Assembly (NCBI GenBank): GCA_004352715.1
Contig: SCFE01000074.1
Location: forward strand, 535,787 to 599,786
Source of the DNA: Hofstenia miamia
Taxonomy: Eukaryota; Xenacoelomorpha; Acoela
Direction: 5' to 3'
DNA: 64,000 bases
In this document: piece by piece, positions 46,627 to 57,783 of the stretch
Numbering within the stretch: position 1 is the stretch's first letter
Layout: each line of letters opens with the position of its first letter
The notes under the pieces: generated by a model
The model's input: the letters and a program-made list of their open reading frames with translations, nothing else
Told to the model about the DNA's origin: nothing
Database searches by the model: none
Translations under genes and position numbers: made by a program

Positions 46627-46830
46627 CTGTTACTCCTTGTGCATACGAGAATTTTTGGTTTTCCGCGTTTAATTAATTGGATGATGGCCTGTGACAATGT
46701 AAATGTTTTCCCCATTCCAAATGGGCCATAAACAAGCAAAGGAGCCACAAACAATGAACTGGTTTCAGAAATGATGTTCTTTACTAAATGCCTCTGCTTA
46801 TCGTCTAACTTATCAGCATCACCAATCGAC
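46627..46830 (-). CDS. HELZ: HELZ-like RNA helicase, exon with Walker A motif I
   Basis: This 204-bp exon has acceptor GATAAATTTTAG before 46830 and donor AACAG|GTCTTC after 46627. It reads SIGDADKLDDKQRHLVKNII, then APLLVYGPFGMGKTFTLSQA and KPKILVCTRSN. KLDDKQ corresponds to the Q-motif region, GPFGMGKT is the ATP-binding P-loop (motif I) and VCTRSN-S is motif Ia. The combination GPxGxGKTFTLxQAxxxxL is especially like HELZ, where MOV10 has GPPGTGKTVTL. The first base completes a codon left by the exon at 47833-48011 (TT|G, Leu). The protein would be an ATP-dependent RNA helicase acting in cytoplasmic mRNA metabolism; that role is taken from the family. Confidence 0.88.
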
Positions 46831-47297
46831 CTAAAATTTATCAATCCATAGACGAACTAAAGCAAAGTAAAACGACAAAAAGCAACCTATGCAATTAGCT
46901 AAATTTTTCCAAATGGTATTCACACAGTTGAAAATTAATTTTTATTATATGCATTTTATGTTATATTGTAAGTGTAAAATTCAGTAATTGTCAAATGAGA
47001 CTCATCGGAAAAATCTATTAAACATTCAACCTATCAAATTTGTGTCTATAGTTACATGTATATAAATTTAACTTTTCGGGTCTTTCAGGTTTGCGCGCAT
47101 AGTCCCAGATTTTGGGTATTGTTATTAAATAACATTTTGTTGAGACATGTGACTAAACCCTTGTTTATTTTTAAATTGGCAAGTGTTGGTTAACTACAAA
47201 AAATAAGATGCCAAAAAATGTCGAATACACACAATATTTGCTGGGGTGCTGCATAGACAATGTCTATCTAATAAATAAAACTACTAAAAAATACCAT

Positions 47298-47706
47298 AAA
47301 TCCTCGTGTACCAGCCGCCACCATGTATAAGCCGCACCCCAAAGCTTGAATGTTGTTTTTTGAATTACAGGTATACAGCGTGTATAAGGCGCATCCGCGA
47401 TTTCACACGAAGTTGAACCTTCCCCACATACCTTTTTCGATTTATTTAAAACATCCTTCCGATGTCGAGGACTTTGATCTATAAGACGACACAATTCTCT
47501 ACCTAACGAATGGAACCGAGTGCAGAATATTTCCCAGTGTCTTATTCTTGAAAAAATATTTTTAGCATTTCCGCATCCTAAGATATTGTAACCCCGAACG
47601 TAGACTGTAGCTTAAAGGCATATTTCTTAGACTACCTGTATAAGCCGCATCCCAAAAATTTAAACAAAATTGTAGGTTGACAGGTATCGGTTATGCACGA
47701 GGATTT
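47298..47706. mobile_element. MITE with AAATCCTCGTG terminal inverted repeats
   Basis: The left end AAATCCTCGTG matches the reverse complement of the right end CACGAGGATTT. Inside, the motif GTATAAGCCGCAYCCC occurs near 47325, in variant form near 47380 and again near 47637, all in direct orientation. Similar GTATAAGCCGC repeats occur in pogo/Tigger-type non-autonomous elements. No ORF of interest is present. It lies in the intron between the exons at 47833 and 46830. Confidence 0.65.
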
Positions 47707-47832
47707 CGGAAATTCAGCAAAAAATGCTTGCTCAAGTAATTGTTTTGTCTATGACAGAACTCGAGGAGTAGATACCGGTAATACCATGAGCAAAGTAAAG
47801 CATAAATGAAATATTGAAGAAAAAATGCTTAC

Positions 47833-48011
47833 AAAAGTTCAAGTTCGAATTCGAATTTAGATGGAGATGGGAAGAGAAATTTTAAAGTATCATTCGTTAC
47901 CAAAAAAACTTTTTCACTCATTTTCGCAAATAAAACGTCATTCACTTGAAATTGAATATCTGCCCTGAAGTTTTGACAGTTTGAAATTTCAGATTTCAAG
48001 ACTTTGAACAC
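47833..48011 (-). CDS. HELZ: HELZ-like RNA helicase, exon before the helicase core
   Basis: This 179-bp exon follows acceptor CAATTTTTTCAG and ends at a strong donor TT|GTAAGC. It reads VFKVLKSEISNCQNFRADIQ, then FQVNDVLFAKMSEKVFLV and LKFLFPSPSK. The phrase D-I-Q-F-Q-x-N-x-x-x-F matches the (V/I)xxQFxxNRLxFCxxHxA stretch just ahead of the helicase core in MOV10/HELZ proteins. It joins the previous exon in phase 0 and the P-loop exon in phase 2. The intron to the previous exon is only 47 bp. Confidence 0.75.
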
Positions 48012-48058
48012 CTGAAAAAATTGCAAACGTAAATTACAATTACGATATTTTATAATAC

Positions 48059-48320
48059 CTCATCGGTTATTTCGGCAACCAAGTAGCTTTTCGCTGAAAG
48101 TTTTTTTGAAGAAAATTTCGCTTCGAAGAGAACATCAGCAACTCCATGGGGGCGCAGCCAAATCGAGTTGCAGCAATCCATATAGTTTAAAATTCTTCCT
48201 TCAGGTGTATCTTCACTAATCATGCTGCAGAACGGAATATGCAAAAATATACCATCGCTCTTCTCTTCATTAGATAAAGAGCTGTTGTCTATTATTTTAA
48301 TTTCAGTTTCAACATTGTAT
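48059..48320 (-). CDS. HELZ: HELZ-like RNA helicase, upstream exon
   Basis: This 262-bp exon has acceptor CTTAATTTTAG before 48320 and donor GATGAG|GTATTA after 48059. It reads YNVETEIKIIDNSSLSNEEK, SDGIFLHIPFCSMISEDTPE and FEAKFSSKKLSAKSYLVAEI, ending TDE. A nearer-to-intron acceptor at 48334 would also stay open, but only 48320 gives one leading base that fits the two trailing bases of the exon at 61524-61726. The region corresponds to the beta-rich part upstream of the helicase core in this family. The assignment rests mainly on frame continuity with the next exon. Confidence 0.65.
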
Positions 48321-48555
48321 CTAAAATTAAGTTTCTGAAAAAAACTATATATTATATTTTAAAATTAGTTAGTGAGAAAACTTTACGCATTTAAAAATAA
48401 TTAATTATATTTGCACGACATGCTTGATTGCCGACAAAGGGAGGCGGACGATGCAATAAACAAATTACTTTGTTTTGAAATGATTAATGGTCTCACTCAG
48501 GCTTTTGCGCGGAACAGCTGTCAACAAATTTTATACATTGTATTAATGCTGTTGA

Positions 48556-49680
48556 GCATAGGCGGCTCGTACGTGTAAGCAAGGCAAGCTGTGCTTGCCC
48601 AATAATTTTTTAATAAATGAATTTCATTCTTAATTGCATGAATTTTATATCTATACAAATACACAAATCGTAAATTATTAGCTTGCTGTTTGCTTTATAA
48701 CAACATTCATGAATAATATGATAATTGAATAGCACATAATTCATAATGATCCCTTTAAAAATCAACTCATTGCGCGAAGATTTAGCTCGCAAAGCAAGCA
48801 GTCCGTTCATTGCTTCACATTGAAATATTTCTGTTATAAAAGAACCACGTGAAATATTTTCATTCAATACAATAACCCAATTGTAAACACGATATTTATT
48901 ATTTAAATAATCAGAAATACTTCGTGTCGGGATATGGTTTTTTCGCATTTTTACCTCACGGATTCCTTGTACAATATTATTAAATAATAAACGGTAGCCA
49001 TTTGTTTTGCCTTTACAGAAATTGATTTTTTTTAGGAATTGCTAATGAATAAGACTAATTTTTTCGATGAATATGCAACCAATTTGTTTAAAAATCAAAT
49101 ATAACGTGGATAATTTAAGATTGATATCTTTTGAAATAAATTGACGTCATTTGCACCAGATTCACATCCTTGCTTTGTGGTTTTATAGAATTATTAAATT
49201 CTAAAAACTTTGAGGAATTTAAATGTGATTTCACCCAAGCTGTAGTTTATTTGATCTAAATTTCAACTATAAGTTTCTCGATTTTGAAAAACTTTGTAAT
49301 TAATCTCAAGTTTTCTATCATCGACATGTCTTGATTGCAAATGGACAAAATTATTTTTCGATATTTTGAAGTGCACAATTTATCATCTGTATTACGGGAA
49401 ATTTGTGATTAAATTATTGGATTTTGAGCAGCGTCTTCGGAACGATTATTTTCTATTTAAAAAAATTTAAACAAATTCAAGAACAACCGATTAGAGGAGA
49501 AAAACTACAGAAATTATGAGCAATTTTTCTTGAAAATGATTCATTAAATGAACTGCAGGACTAATCTTAATTTTAAATAATAATATTACAGAAATCTTTC
49601 TGAAAAATATCGCATCAGAGATTTCATATATAGATAAATGTTTCATTATTCATGATTTATACAAATTGGTTACCTAAAAA
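48556..49680. mobile_element. hAT-like non-autonomous element, copy 2 (right end lost)
   Basis: It starts GGCGGCTCGTACGTG and CAAGGCAAGCTGTGCTTGCC, matching the left end at 2398. It follows copy 1 through shared stretches such as CACGATATTTATTATT, AATATAACGTG and GAACTGCxGGACTAATCTTA. The match stops at about 49680, where copy 1 still has its right inverted repeat. Here the THAP/P-element sequence begins instead, so the right end was probably removed. Confidence 0.65.
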
Positions 49681-49827
49681 TATTTAGTTGAGATGGTAAA
49701 AAATGTTGTGTTCCTCAATGCAGAAGCGGGTATGTCAAGGATAATTACAAAACAGTATTTTCATTTCCCAATGATCAAGAACTAAATGAAGTGTGGATAA
49801 AATCATTGCGAAGGATGATGTATGTGC

Positions 49828-50468
49828 CAGAGATGGCAATCGTCTACCCGAATTTACCCGACCCGACGTCAGGTGTCGAGTCGGGTCCAATAATTAGGAT
49901 TCGGGTCGGGTACTCTCATGGAGAATGTTCTATCGGGTAATTGTCGGGTATGATAAACTGGATAAAATGCAGTATTATTTTTAAGCTAATGACGATAACT
50001 TAATTTATTTTACGTGTGCATTAGTCTCGCAGATATAAGCACACACAACCTACATCAACAAGGAGAAGGGGAATACCTAATACGTTAATGCCATTGGCCC
50101 CACTAATACGTTTAAGACCCAATTCACACGAGTGTATTCCGCCCGGACCCGCATCGCCTTAAAGGGTCCCTTCAGATGAGCGGCGTCAAAAACTTTCCCT
50201 ATCAACTGTTGACGATCAACTTTTTTTACAAGGACAATTTTTGTACTAATAGCATTTTTTTAAATTTTACTGCTATTCTGTTTGCATTTGTTTGTTTATA
50301 ATTCGTGTACATTTTTATATTGAGTATTTACTTTTCTTGGGGTCATGTCGGGTAAGTGAATTGATAATCGGGTCGGTTAAAGGAATCAATAATCGGTTCC
50401 GGTTCGGTTGATCAAATTGTGTGTCGCGAAGGGTCGAGTACAGTTCTTTTATTGAATGTCCATTACTG
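49828..50468. mobile_element. hAT element inserted in the THAP domain, 8-bp target duplication
   Basis: The left end is CAGAGATGGCAATCG; the right end, reverse-complemented, is CAGTAATGGACATTC. The flanks are GTATGTGC (49820-49827) and TTATGTGC (50469-50476), an 8-bp duplication with one mismatch. Removing the element and one flank restores an uninterrupted THAP frame. The interior is rich in CCCGACC/GGGTCGGGT motifs and encodes nothing recognisable. Confidence 0.78.
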
Positions 50469-52418
50469 TTATGTGCGAAACAATAATTCAATCGTTTGCA
50501 CAGCTCATTTTGAGCAGAAATACATTCGAGAAACAAAAGATGCTATAAAAAAATTAAAGATGGAGGCGTGACCAATTCCAACGTTTCTTCCATTTCAGAA
50601 ATCTGTCCAATTTAATCAAGGAACTTGTAGAAAACCACCAAAAATCAGAATTGGTTAGATTTCTTATAATATATTTTCATAATAATATTTGCCATTTAGA
50701 AATTAGTTTTTGAATTTTAAATGGTCCTTTTACTTGAAAAATATACGCCTAGATAAACGCTCACTAGCCTCATTTTTTAATGCTAATTAATCAGATTTAT
50801 GAAATTTATGTATTTATTAATTATTATCTGTGGCCTATTATCGATTTCTGATCATACTGTATTTAGAAATTGCAAATGAGTTTAAAAGTGATCAAATTTT
50901 TTTCAATGAAATAAAAGTTTTAACTTTTTTTAAAAGACAATTGTGTTGTATTTTATTCTGTTTCAAATGTTATTCCCATTGCAATTGTTTGGCAATTTTA
51001 TCTATGATAGTAAGGAAGGCGAGGAATTGTGTTATTACGAGGAAATCTCAATTTTGCTTCTGACTGCTCTGATAATCTTGACAGACATGTTTATTGGATG
51101 AATTAAGCTCTTATGTTAATGGGTAAACCTCCAGGTAATATTCTGCAAATGTTATGAAATTCTCCATCATACTACGTTACACTTCTTTGAGTGCTTACAA
51201 GCATTTAGGTAAATGCATTCCACTTCCTCATCCCAGTGCACTCAGAAAAATACAAGTGGAAATATAAACTCGTTTAAAATGCTTATATAATTAGTTAACA
51301 GAAAAAATTTCGTCAGATGTCCATTTAGCATTTGATGAAATGTTCATAGATAGAACTAAGATACGATGGAGTTAATCTTGACGGGGCAGATGAGAATGGA
51401 CAACTGTAAAAAGGCGTAGTTGAATGTNGTACAGTTCTTTTATTGAATGTCCATTACTGTTATGTGCGAAACAATAATTCAATCGTTTGCACAGCTCATT
51501 TTGAGCAGAAATACATTCGAGAAACAAAAGATGCTATAAAAAAATTAAAGATGGAGGCGTGACCAATTCCAACGTTTCTTCCATTTCAGAAATCTGTCCA
51601 ATTTAATCAAGGAACTTGTAGAAAACCACCAAAAATCAGAATTGGTTAGATTTCTTATAATATATTTTCATAATAATATTTGCCATTTAGAAATTAGTTT
51701 TTGAATTTTAAATGGTCCTTTTACTTGAAAAATATACGCCTAGATAAACGCTCACTAGCCTCATTTTTTAATGCTAATTAATCAGATTTATGAAATTTAT
51801 GTATTTATTAATTATTATCTGTGGCCTATTATCGATTTCTGATCATACTGTATTTAGAAATTGCAAATGAGTTTAAAAGTGATCAAATTTTTTTCAATGA
51901 AATAAAAGTTTTAACTTTTTTTAAAAGACAATTGTGTTGTATTTTATTCTGTTTCAAATGTTATTCCCATTGCAATTGTTTGGCAATTTTATCTATGATA
52001 GTAAGGAAGGCGAGGAATTGTGTTATTACGAGGAAATCTCAATTTTGCTTCTGACTGCTCTGATAATCTTGACAGACATGTTTATTGGATGAATTAAGCT
52101 CTTATGTTAATGGGTAAACCTCCAGGTAATATTCTGCAAATGTTATGAAATTCTCCATCATACTACGTTACACTTCTTTGAGTGCTTACAAGCATTTAGG
52201 TAAATGCATTCCACTTCCTCATCCCAGTGCACTCAGAAAAATACAAGTGGAAATATAAACTCGTTTAAAATGCTTATATAATTAGTTAACAGAAAAAATT
52301 TCGTCAGATGTCCATTTAGCATTTGATGAAATGTTCATAGATAGAACTAAGATACGATGGAGTTAATCTTGACGGGGCAGATGAGAATGGACAACTGTAA
52401 AAAGGCGTAGTTGAATGT
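50438..52418. repeat. 990-bp direct duplication around a single N (assembly overlap)
   Basis: Positions 50438-51427 and 51429-52418 appear identical, with the N at 51428 exactly between them. Two contigs that share an end were joined without merging. All ORFs in the second copy repeat those of the first. Confidence 0.88.
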
Positions 52419-53817
52419 CTTTCAGTACCCATTTTTAAGCTAAATGTTAATGAAGTTTGTGAAACTATTGATGGGACTGTAAAAGAAGTTAAGCATGCTG
52501 GAATACGTATCAGGGCAATTGTTTGTGATAATGCTCCATTTAATGTTACTGCGTTTAAGTCTTTACTAAATAATTTTACCAAAGTTGATAATTACTGCAT
52601 TGAAACACCCTATTAAACTGAAAAAAATATATTTACCTTCTGATCCAGTTAACATAACAAAGAATATGAGAAACAATTAGCATAGATGTTTTATGTTCCA
52701 AAAGATAGATTTAAGATAGATCACGTAAAAGTTTCCTTTGAGGAACATGCTTTATTTTCATATAGGAAATTGCATGAAATATATGACATGGAAATGAAAC
52801 TTGTGCTAAAAAAAGCACCTAAGTTAACATTTCGAACACTTAACCCTGAAACAAACAAGACGTACAGTTTGCTTTAAATGTCTTCAGACACTTGTTGCAC
52901 TCGAGCAGTATTTTCCTAATGATTTCATTGCTTGCAGCACTAGTAACTTCCCTAATTTATTTTATGCATGGTTTAACATATTAAATTAAAAAAAATTTTC
53001 AAATCCTACCTTTGGCTAATAAAATTCGAATGAATGATGAAAAAATACACTTTCTATATCAAGTTACTTAATGTGTCGAAACATAGATAAAGCAAAATGA
53101 AGCCGGATTTTCAAAGGAGACTTTAAATGCTTTGAACGTTTCTCCCAAAATATTGCTTGTGTCTAAAGATTTATTGTTTCAAAAATATAGTGTCATTCTT
53201 ACATAACGATTTCAAAGGGATTGCCTCGAGAAAAGATTCGAACACTATCAACAAATGTGTGGAGGTCGTCGATTTGTTATGAAAAAATAAAAAGATTGTG
53301 TCTTTTTTAGAAAAGGATTTCAATATTAATGAAGTCAAGAATCACTTGGAGTCCCATGTAGTTATAGTATCTATTGCTTAAGTAAAAAAACGAACTAAGG
53401 CATGAAGAATTACAAATTGTAGCTTATCTTACTGGATACGATAAAAAAGCTGCTATTAAATTCCAAACATTTGTTGATATTCCATAAGTTTGGTTTTTGG
53501 AATAATTGAATGATGTTAATAGAGGAGGTCTAAGTATTCCCCATTTAGTGTCTTTTCAAATATCAAAGAACGTATTTGAAAATCTAGTATTTAGTTTTCA
53601 TCAAGTTCTTTCATTGAATTTTTTTTATGTTCGAAGTTCACTAGTAATGAGTCTTCTTAAATACGTATATGTTAAAAATATTACATGCGATTTGCATGAA
53701 GATTTGTCTTTAAAGACAATCTTTTCGTTTTGTGTGAACGTATTTTTTAATAATAAACAAATTGATTATACTACTGAGCAATTCATTGCTATAAAGAAAC
53801 AAGAATCACTGGAGATG

Positions 53818-55269
53818 TGATTAACAAATGTTCATTTTTTGTTGGAATTAAATTTTAATTTTTTGAAAGCAAATTGCAGAATATTGCCCAGGAATTACAT
53901 GGCAATTAAGAATTGTCAAAATTCTAATGTATTGTTTAATAAAAAATCATGAATATCATTAATACATTGAAATTTTGGTAACTTAAAATGAATATTCACC
54001 ATCTTATGTGAAAATTTCGAACTAACAGTAACTGCGAATAACGAGAAATAGTAAATAATTGCAAATTTAGTCCTTAAAAACAAGCCGAGTATTTAGTAGG
54101 TTATGTTTGCACCCATAACTTGTTAAAAGCACTTTAAATTGCGAAATAAAATTGGATTGAGAAGAAACGGTATTTTGTGGGGAACATTGTAAAATGTAAT
54201 AATGATCTATCAGTCGCTTGGCTGTGTGGTATTTTCGAAACCAACCAAACCTATAATAGAATTGCTTAAAATGTAGAAGCTTGAATAATATATGCGAAAT
54301 TTTTCACGTATTGAAAATTCGCGAATTCATGTGCGCTGCATATTTGCGAGTTGATGTGTTCATTAATACCTAACTCCCAGAAAACTTCATCATATGTTCG
54401 ACAAATCAAGCTTAATGTGCATATGTGTGCTAAAATAAAACAACCCGAGTGCCAACTATATTCTGGAGTATCATTGGCTGGTCATGTTCAAATAATTTTT
54501 ACACTCGAGCGTAGTCGTGTAGGCTGTAGCCATAGATCATTTCGTTTATATCAGTTGTTAAGTTTAACTTGAAAGAATTTCATGACTATAATGAAAAACT
54601 TGAACTAATACAAATCCTATAGGAAAAGGGCCTAAATTAATAATTAGCACATATTGTCGAAAACATTGTACAAATTCCATAGTTGGTACTGGTGTAATAA
54701 AGACAATGCAGTGATAAATATAAAATCTGCATTATTTGAGAATCGTCCATAAGTTTTTTACCAATTGTACATTTTTGAAGAAATTATAGCACAGCAAAGA
54801 AAAGAAGTAAAAATTACGTCCATAAATAAACATACTTATGAAATGTCGCAAAATTAAAAACAAACTGTGTCTAATAAATTATGTTAAAATTTATCCGATT
54901 TGACTTGCCATAAAGAACTTGAGAAAAATATATTCAAAGTTCTTCCTGAAGATTCAGTTCCTCTAGATGGTATATAAGATACTAACTCTATTAAGATTCC
55001 CTACTGGTAATAAAATGCAACCAGTAATAAATACTTTAAAAACATTGTATATACTCTCAACCATGAGAAAACTGCTTAATCAATGTCTATTTCACATATC
55101 CCCAGCTTTTACGGAGAACCAGAGAACAGCAGTTTGAAATCCGAATTTGCTAATCAAAATTAAAGACCAATGCCGCAAGCTGTGCAAAAAATTTACTAGG
55201 GTAATAGTTCTCATGGTGAAAACATAGAAATATGACAAGGAAATGATGATTTACCTAAATTATGCAAAT
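53818..55269. other. AT-rich spacer
   Basis: No recognised gene. Part of it (54529-54715) is repeated at 55727-55913 because of a single-N contig join. Confidence 0.45.
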
Positions 55270-57430
55270 TAACGCCATGTCAGTTCTACGCGATCTTCCT
55301 GGGGAAATTATATTTACAACTGCAATAGGAAACTATTTCGATGAGCATGATTTCAATATTGAAATTTTCTTAGCAACTGGATCCCACATTCATCCAAATC
55401 AATATCTTGCAATTGCTCGATTTACTCAACATTGAAGGATAGAAAAATATGTTTTTGTCGCAAAACACATTGTGAAAACTACAAAAATGTGGATGATCTA
55501 TTTATGTTCGTTATATTTTGGCAGTGAAGTCATTGAAGTGGGAGAAAATGACACTGAATTGCCATGGATATTAGTTCAGAAGAACACTAAACATACTTGG
55601 TTAATGTATCATTTGTCGTGATACATAAATCATTGAATAAGTATCACAAACCGGCATAGAGTTTCAAAATGTATTTAGAAATGCGCCCATAATAATTGGT
55701 GGAGAACTGAATCGACTAGATTTGANGCCATAGATCATTTCGTTTATATCAGTTGTTAAGTTTAACTTGAAAGAATTTCATGACTATAATGAAAAACTTG
55801 AACTAATACAAATCCTATAGGAAAAGGGCCTAAATTAATAATTAGCACATATTGTCGAAAACATTGTACAAATTCCATAGTTGGTACTGGTGTAATAAAG
55901 ACAATGCAGTGATTGGTGGAGAACTGAATCGACTAGATTTGAATTTATTATTGAGTAAAAATGACCTAGTTGTTGGATAATTCCCCTAGTCTAGGAAACG
56001 TTAAACTTGAGATCTCATTTAATAGCCAATCTAACAAATAAAAAACTTCATATCAAATCTGATTATAGGGCTCTAATACTTACACCAAAAAACGATTACC
56101 TACTAATCGTGCTAAAAATATTTTCGTAGCAGAAAATATCATATAATTTTTACAAAAAGACTGCATAAAAAAGATTTTATAAGATTTACGCTAAATCCTG
56201 AAAATTTTAATGAAAATAATCTTTGCATTGAAAACAAAATAATACAAATCTTTCAAGACGTTTTTCATTAAAATCTGTATCGTTAAGTGATAGAGACCGA
56301 ACATGGATTACACCAAAAATGAAATATCTAGTAGTGCAAAAACTAAAAGCACAAAATAAACATCAATTTTCCAAAGCAAAGACCATTTATGAAAAATGAA
56401 ACTTTCAAAAATTGAACTATTAGGCTCCAAGTTTTGATGGCAGAAAGTGGATTATAATTTCAGATAGATATTCTAGTTATAGGATTGACTCTGATAGTTT
56501 TGATTGTGATGAATTAAATTTAGCATTACAGCTAGGTCACAACGTCAATCAAATTTTCGACATAAAATACCACCTTCATTTGATCTAATGTCTCAAGCTG
56601 AACCAATTCTACCTCTTAATGTGGTAGCACATAGCATATCATATTCAACATTGTAAAACATCATCCAGTAATAATGGTATTCCCTATTGGATTTAAAGGA
56701 ATTATTGGGATTTATTATCAGCTATTTATCATATACTATGGGATTATTCAATAAGTGCTGCTACATTGCCTACATGTTACAAGCTAAAGAACATATGCCA
56801 TCTACCTAAAGCTAAGGTGGAAAAATTTCAAATGAAGTTCGTGGAATAGGCATAACATCACTTTTAGCCAGAATATTTGAAGCAATCATTCATAAATCAT
56901 ATGTATACATAAAACAGGTGACAACAATCAATTCACATACTCCTATTGATCTCCTATTGATTGCCTTATAACCTTCCAACACAGAGTAAGGCACTTGATA
57001 CAATTGATCAAGAAAGTGCACCAGCGATATTTAATAATTTCATCGAATCACAGCATGTCTGCTCTTGGTTGTATTCAATTACAAAGTACCGATATCAATA
57101 ATTAAATTCAAAGGAATTTCATACCGTCCCATTACAATCTGATTGGGATCTTCTGAAAAAACTGTTGATAATTCAAATGAAGAATGAAATTAAGTTTATA
57201 ATGTTTTTTAATTGTGCAAAATTACTAGGCATATTAATGCAACGCAACCTAAAGTGGGATGGTCACATAGAATATATAATAGAAAGCAACGAAAAGGCTG
57301 CACTACCTGCATCAATTAAAACAAGGTAAAATTCCTAATAACGACATTGTTACTATGAAATAATTATAAGATCATCACTTGAATACGCTGCTCTAGTATG
57401 ACACAACAGCATTGCACTGGAATAAAGAAA
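55270..57430 (+). pseudogene. Decayed LINE: endonuclease and reverse transcriptase
   Basis: Endonuclease remnants: IEVGENDTELPWILVQ (about 55535-55580), FRNAPIIIGGELNRLDLNLL (near 55672-55725, usual IVGDFN). RT remnants: GIGITSLLARIFEAIIHKSY (about 56848-56905), then QSDWDLLKKLLIIQMKNEIK and AKLLGILMQRNLKWDGHIEY (57138-57280), and IIIRSSLEYAALV before a stop at 57400 (usual IRSxLEYAxxVW). The GVPQGS and YADD motifs are not found. The element is badly broken, and the assembly also has a repeated segment at 55727-55913. Confidence 0.65.
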
Positions 57431-57783
57431 AAATTATATTTCGTAACTGTGAATATGAAAATGCTATGGCAACAGCCAATTGTGATCACTGTATGAACGA
57501 AGGCAAATATCATGATTGGCAAAGTATTCAAATGCAAATGTCACATTCATTGCACCACTTAATTACACAACAGTTAGCTACTATCAACTATGAACAGAGA
57601 AATAAGCACAAATGGGACGAAAAATATGCAGGAAAGTTTGATCTTCTCCCAGATTATGCGAGGGCATACGAAATACTATGGACCGCAAGGTTCCTACTAA
57701 TCTTTTTATTTGACAAAATTTGTACGTTTATTTTTATTTTATGTATATTTAGGCACTATTGTTCCCGCAAAACACGGAAATAA
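57412..57783 (+). CDS. Unrecognised 123-codon frame
   Basis: The frame is longer than chance neighbours and gives NCDHCMNEGKYHDWQSIQMQ and NKHKWDEKYAGKFDLLPDYA. It starts at a non-ATG-supported position in what may be the last part of the LINE before it. The C-terminal 35 residues are hydrophobic and look like AT-rich intron translation. I do not recognise it. It could be a remnant of a transposon gene. Confidence 0.2.
   Translation: MHWNKEKIIFRNCEYENAMATANCDHCMNEGKYHDWQSIQMQMSHSLHHLITQQLATINYEQRNKHKWDEKYAGKFDLLPDYARAYEILWTARFLLIFLFDKICTFIFILCIFRHYCSRKTRK

Larger units (their letters stand above)
49692..53817 (+). pseudogene. P-element transposase with THAP domain (decayed)
   Basis: The THAP zinc finger starts at about 49695 (CCVPQCRSGYVKDNYKTVFS, then FPNDQELNEVWIKSLRRMMY). 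It continues after a hAT insertion at about 50477 (RNNNSIVCTAHFEQKYIRET), giving the C2CH order with the AVPTIF-like tail as PIPTFLPF. Later frames give transposase parts: LSAYKHLGKCIPLPHPSALR, LAFDEMFIDRTKIR (first catalytic D), IRAIVCDNAPFNVTAF, then PVNITKNMRNN and LFSYRKLHEIYDMEMKLVLK with APKLTFRTLNPETNKTYSLL. This is the order of P-element transposases. Many stops and frameshifts show it is dead. A 990-bp duplication inside it is an assembly artefact. Confidence 0.8.

Noticed and set aside
50830-52054. Two identical 77-codon ORFs as a gene pair
   Set aside because: They are the same sequence in the duplicated ends around the single N at 51428, and they lie within P-element remnants in a different frame.
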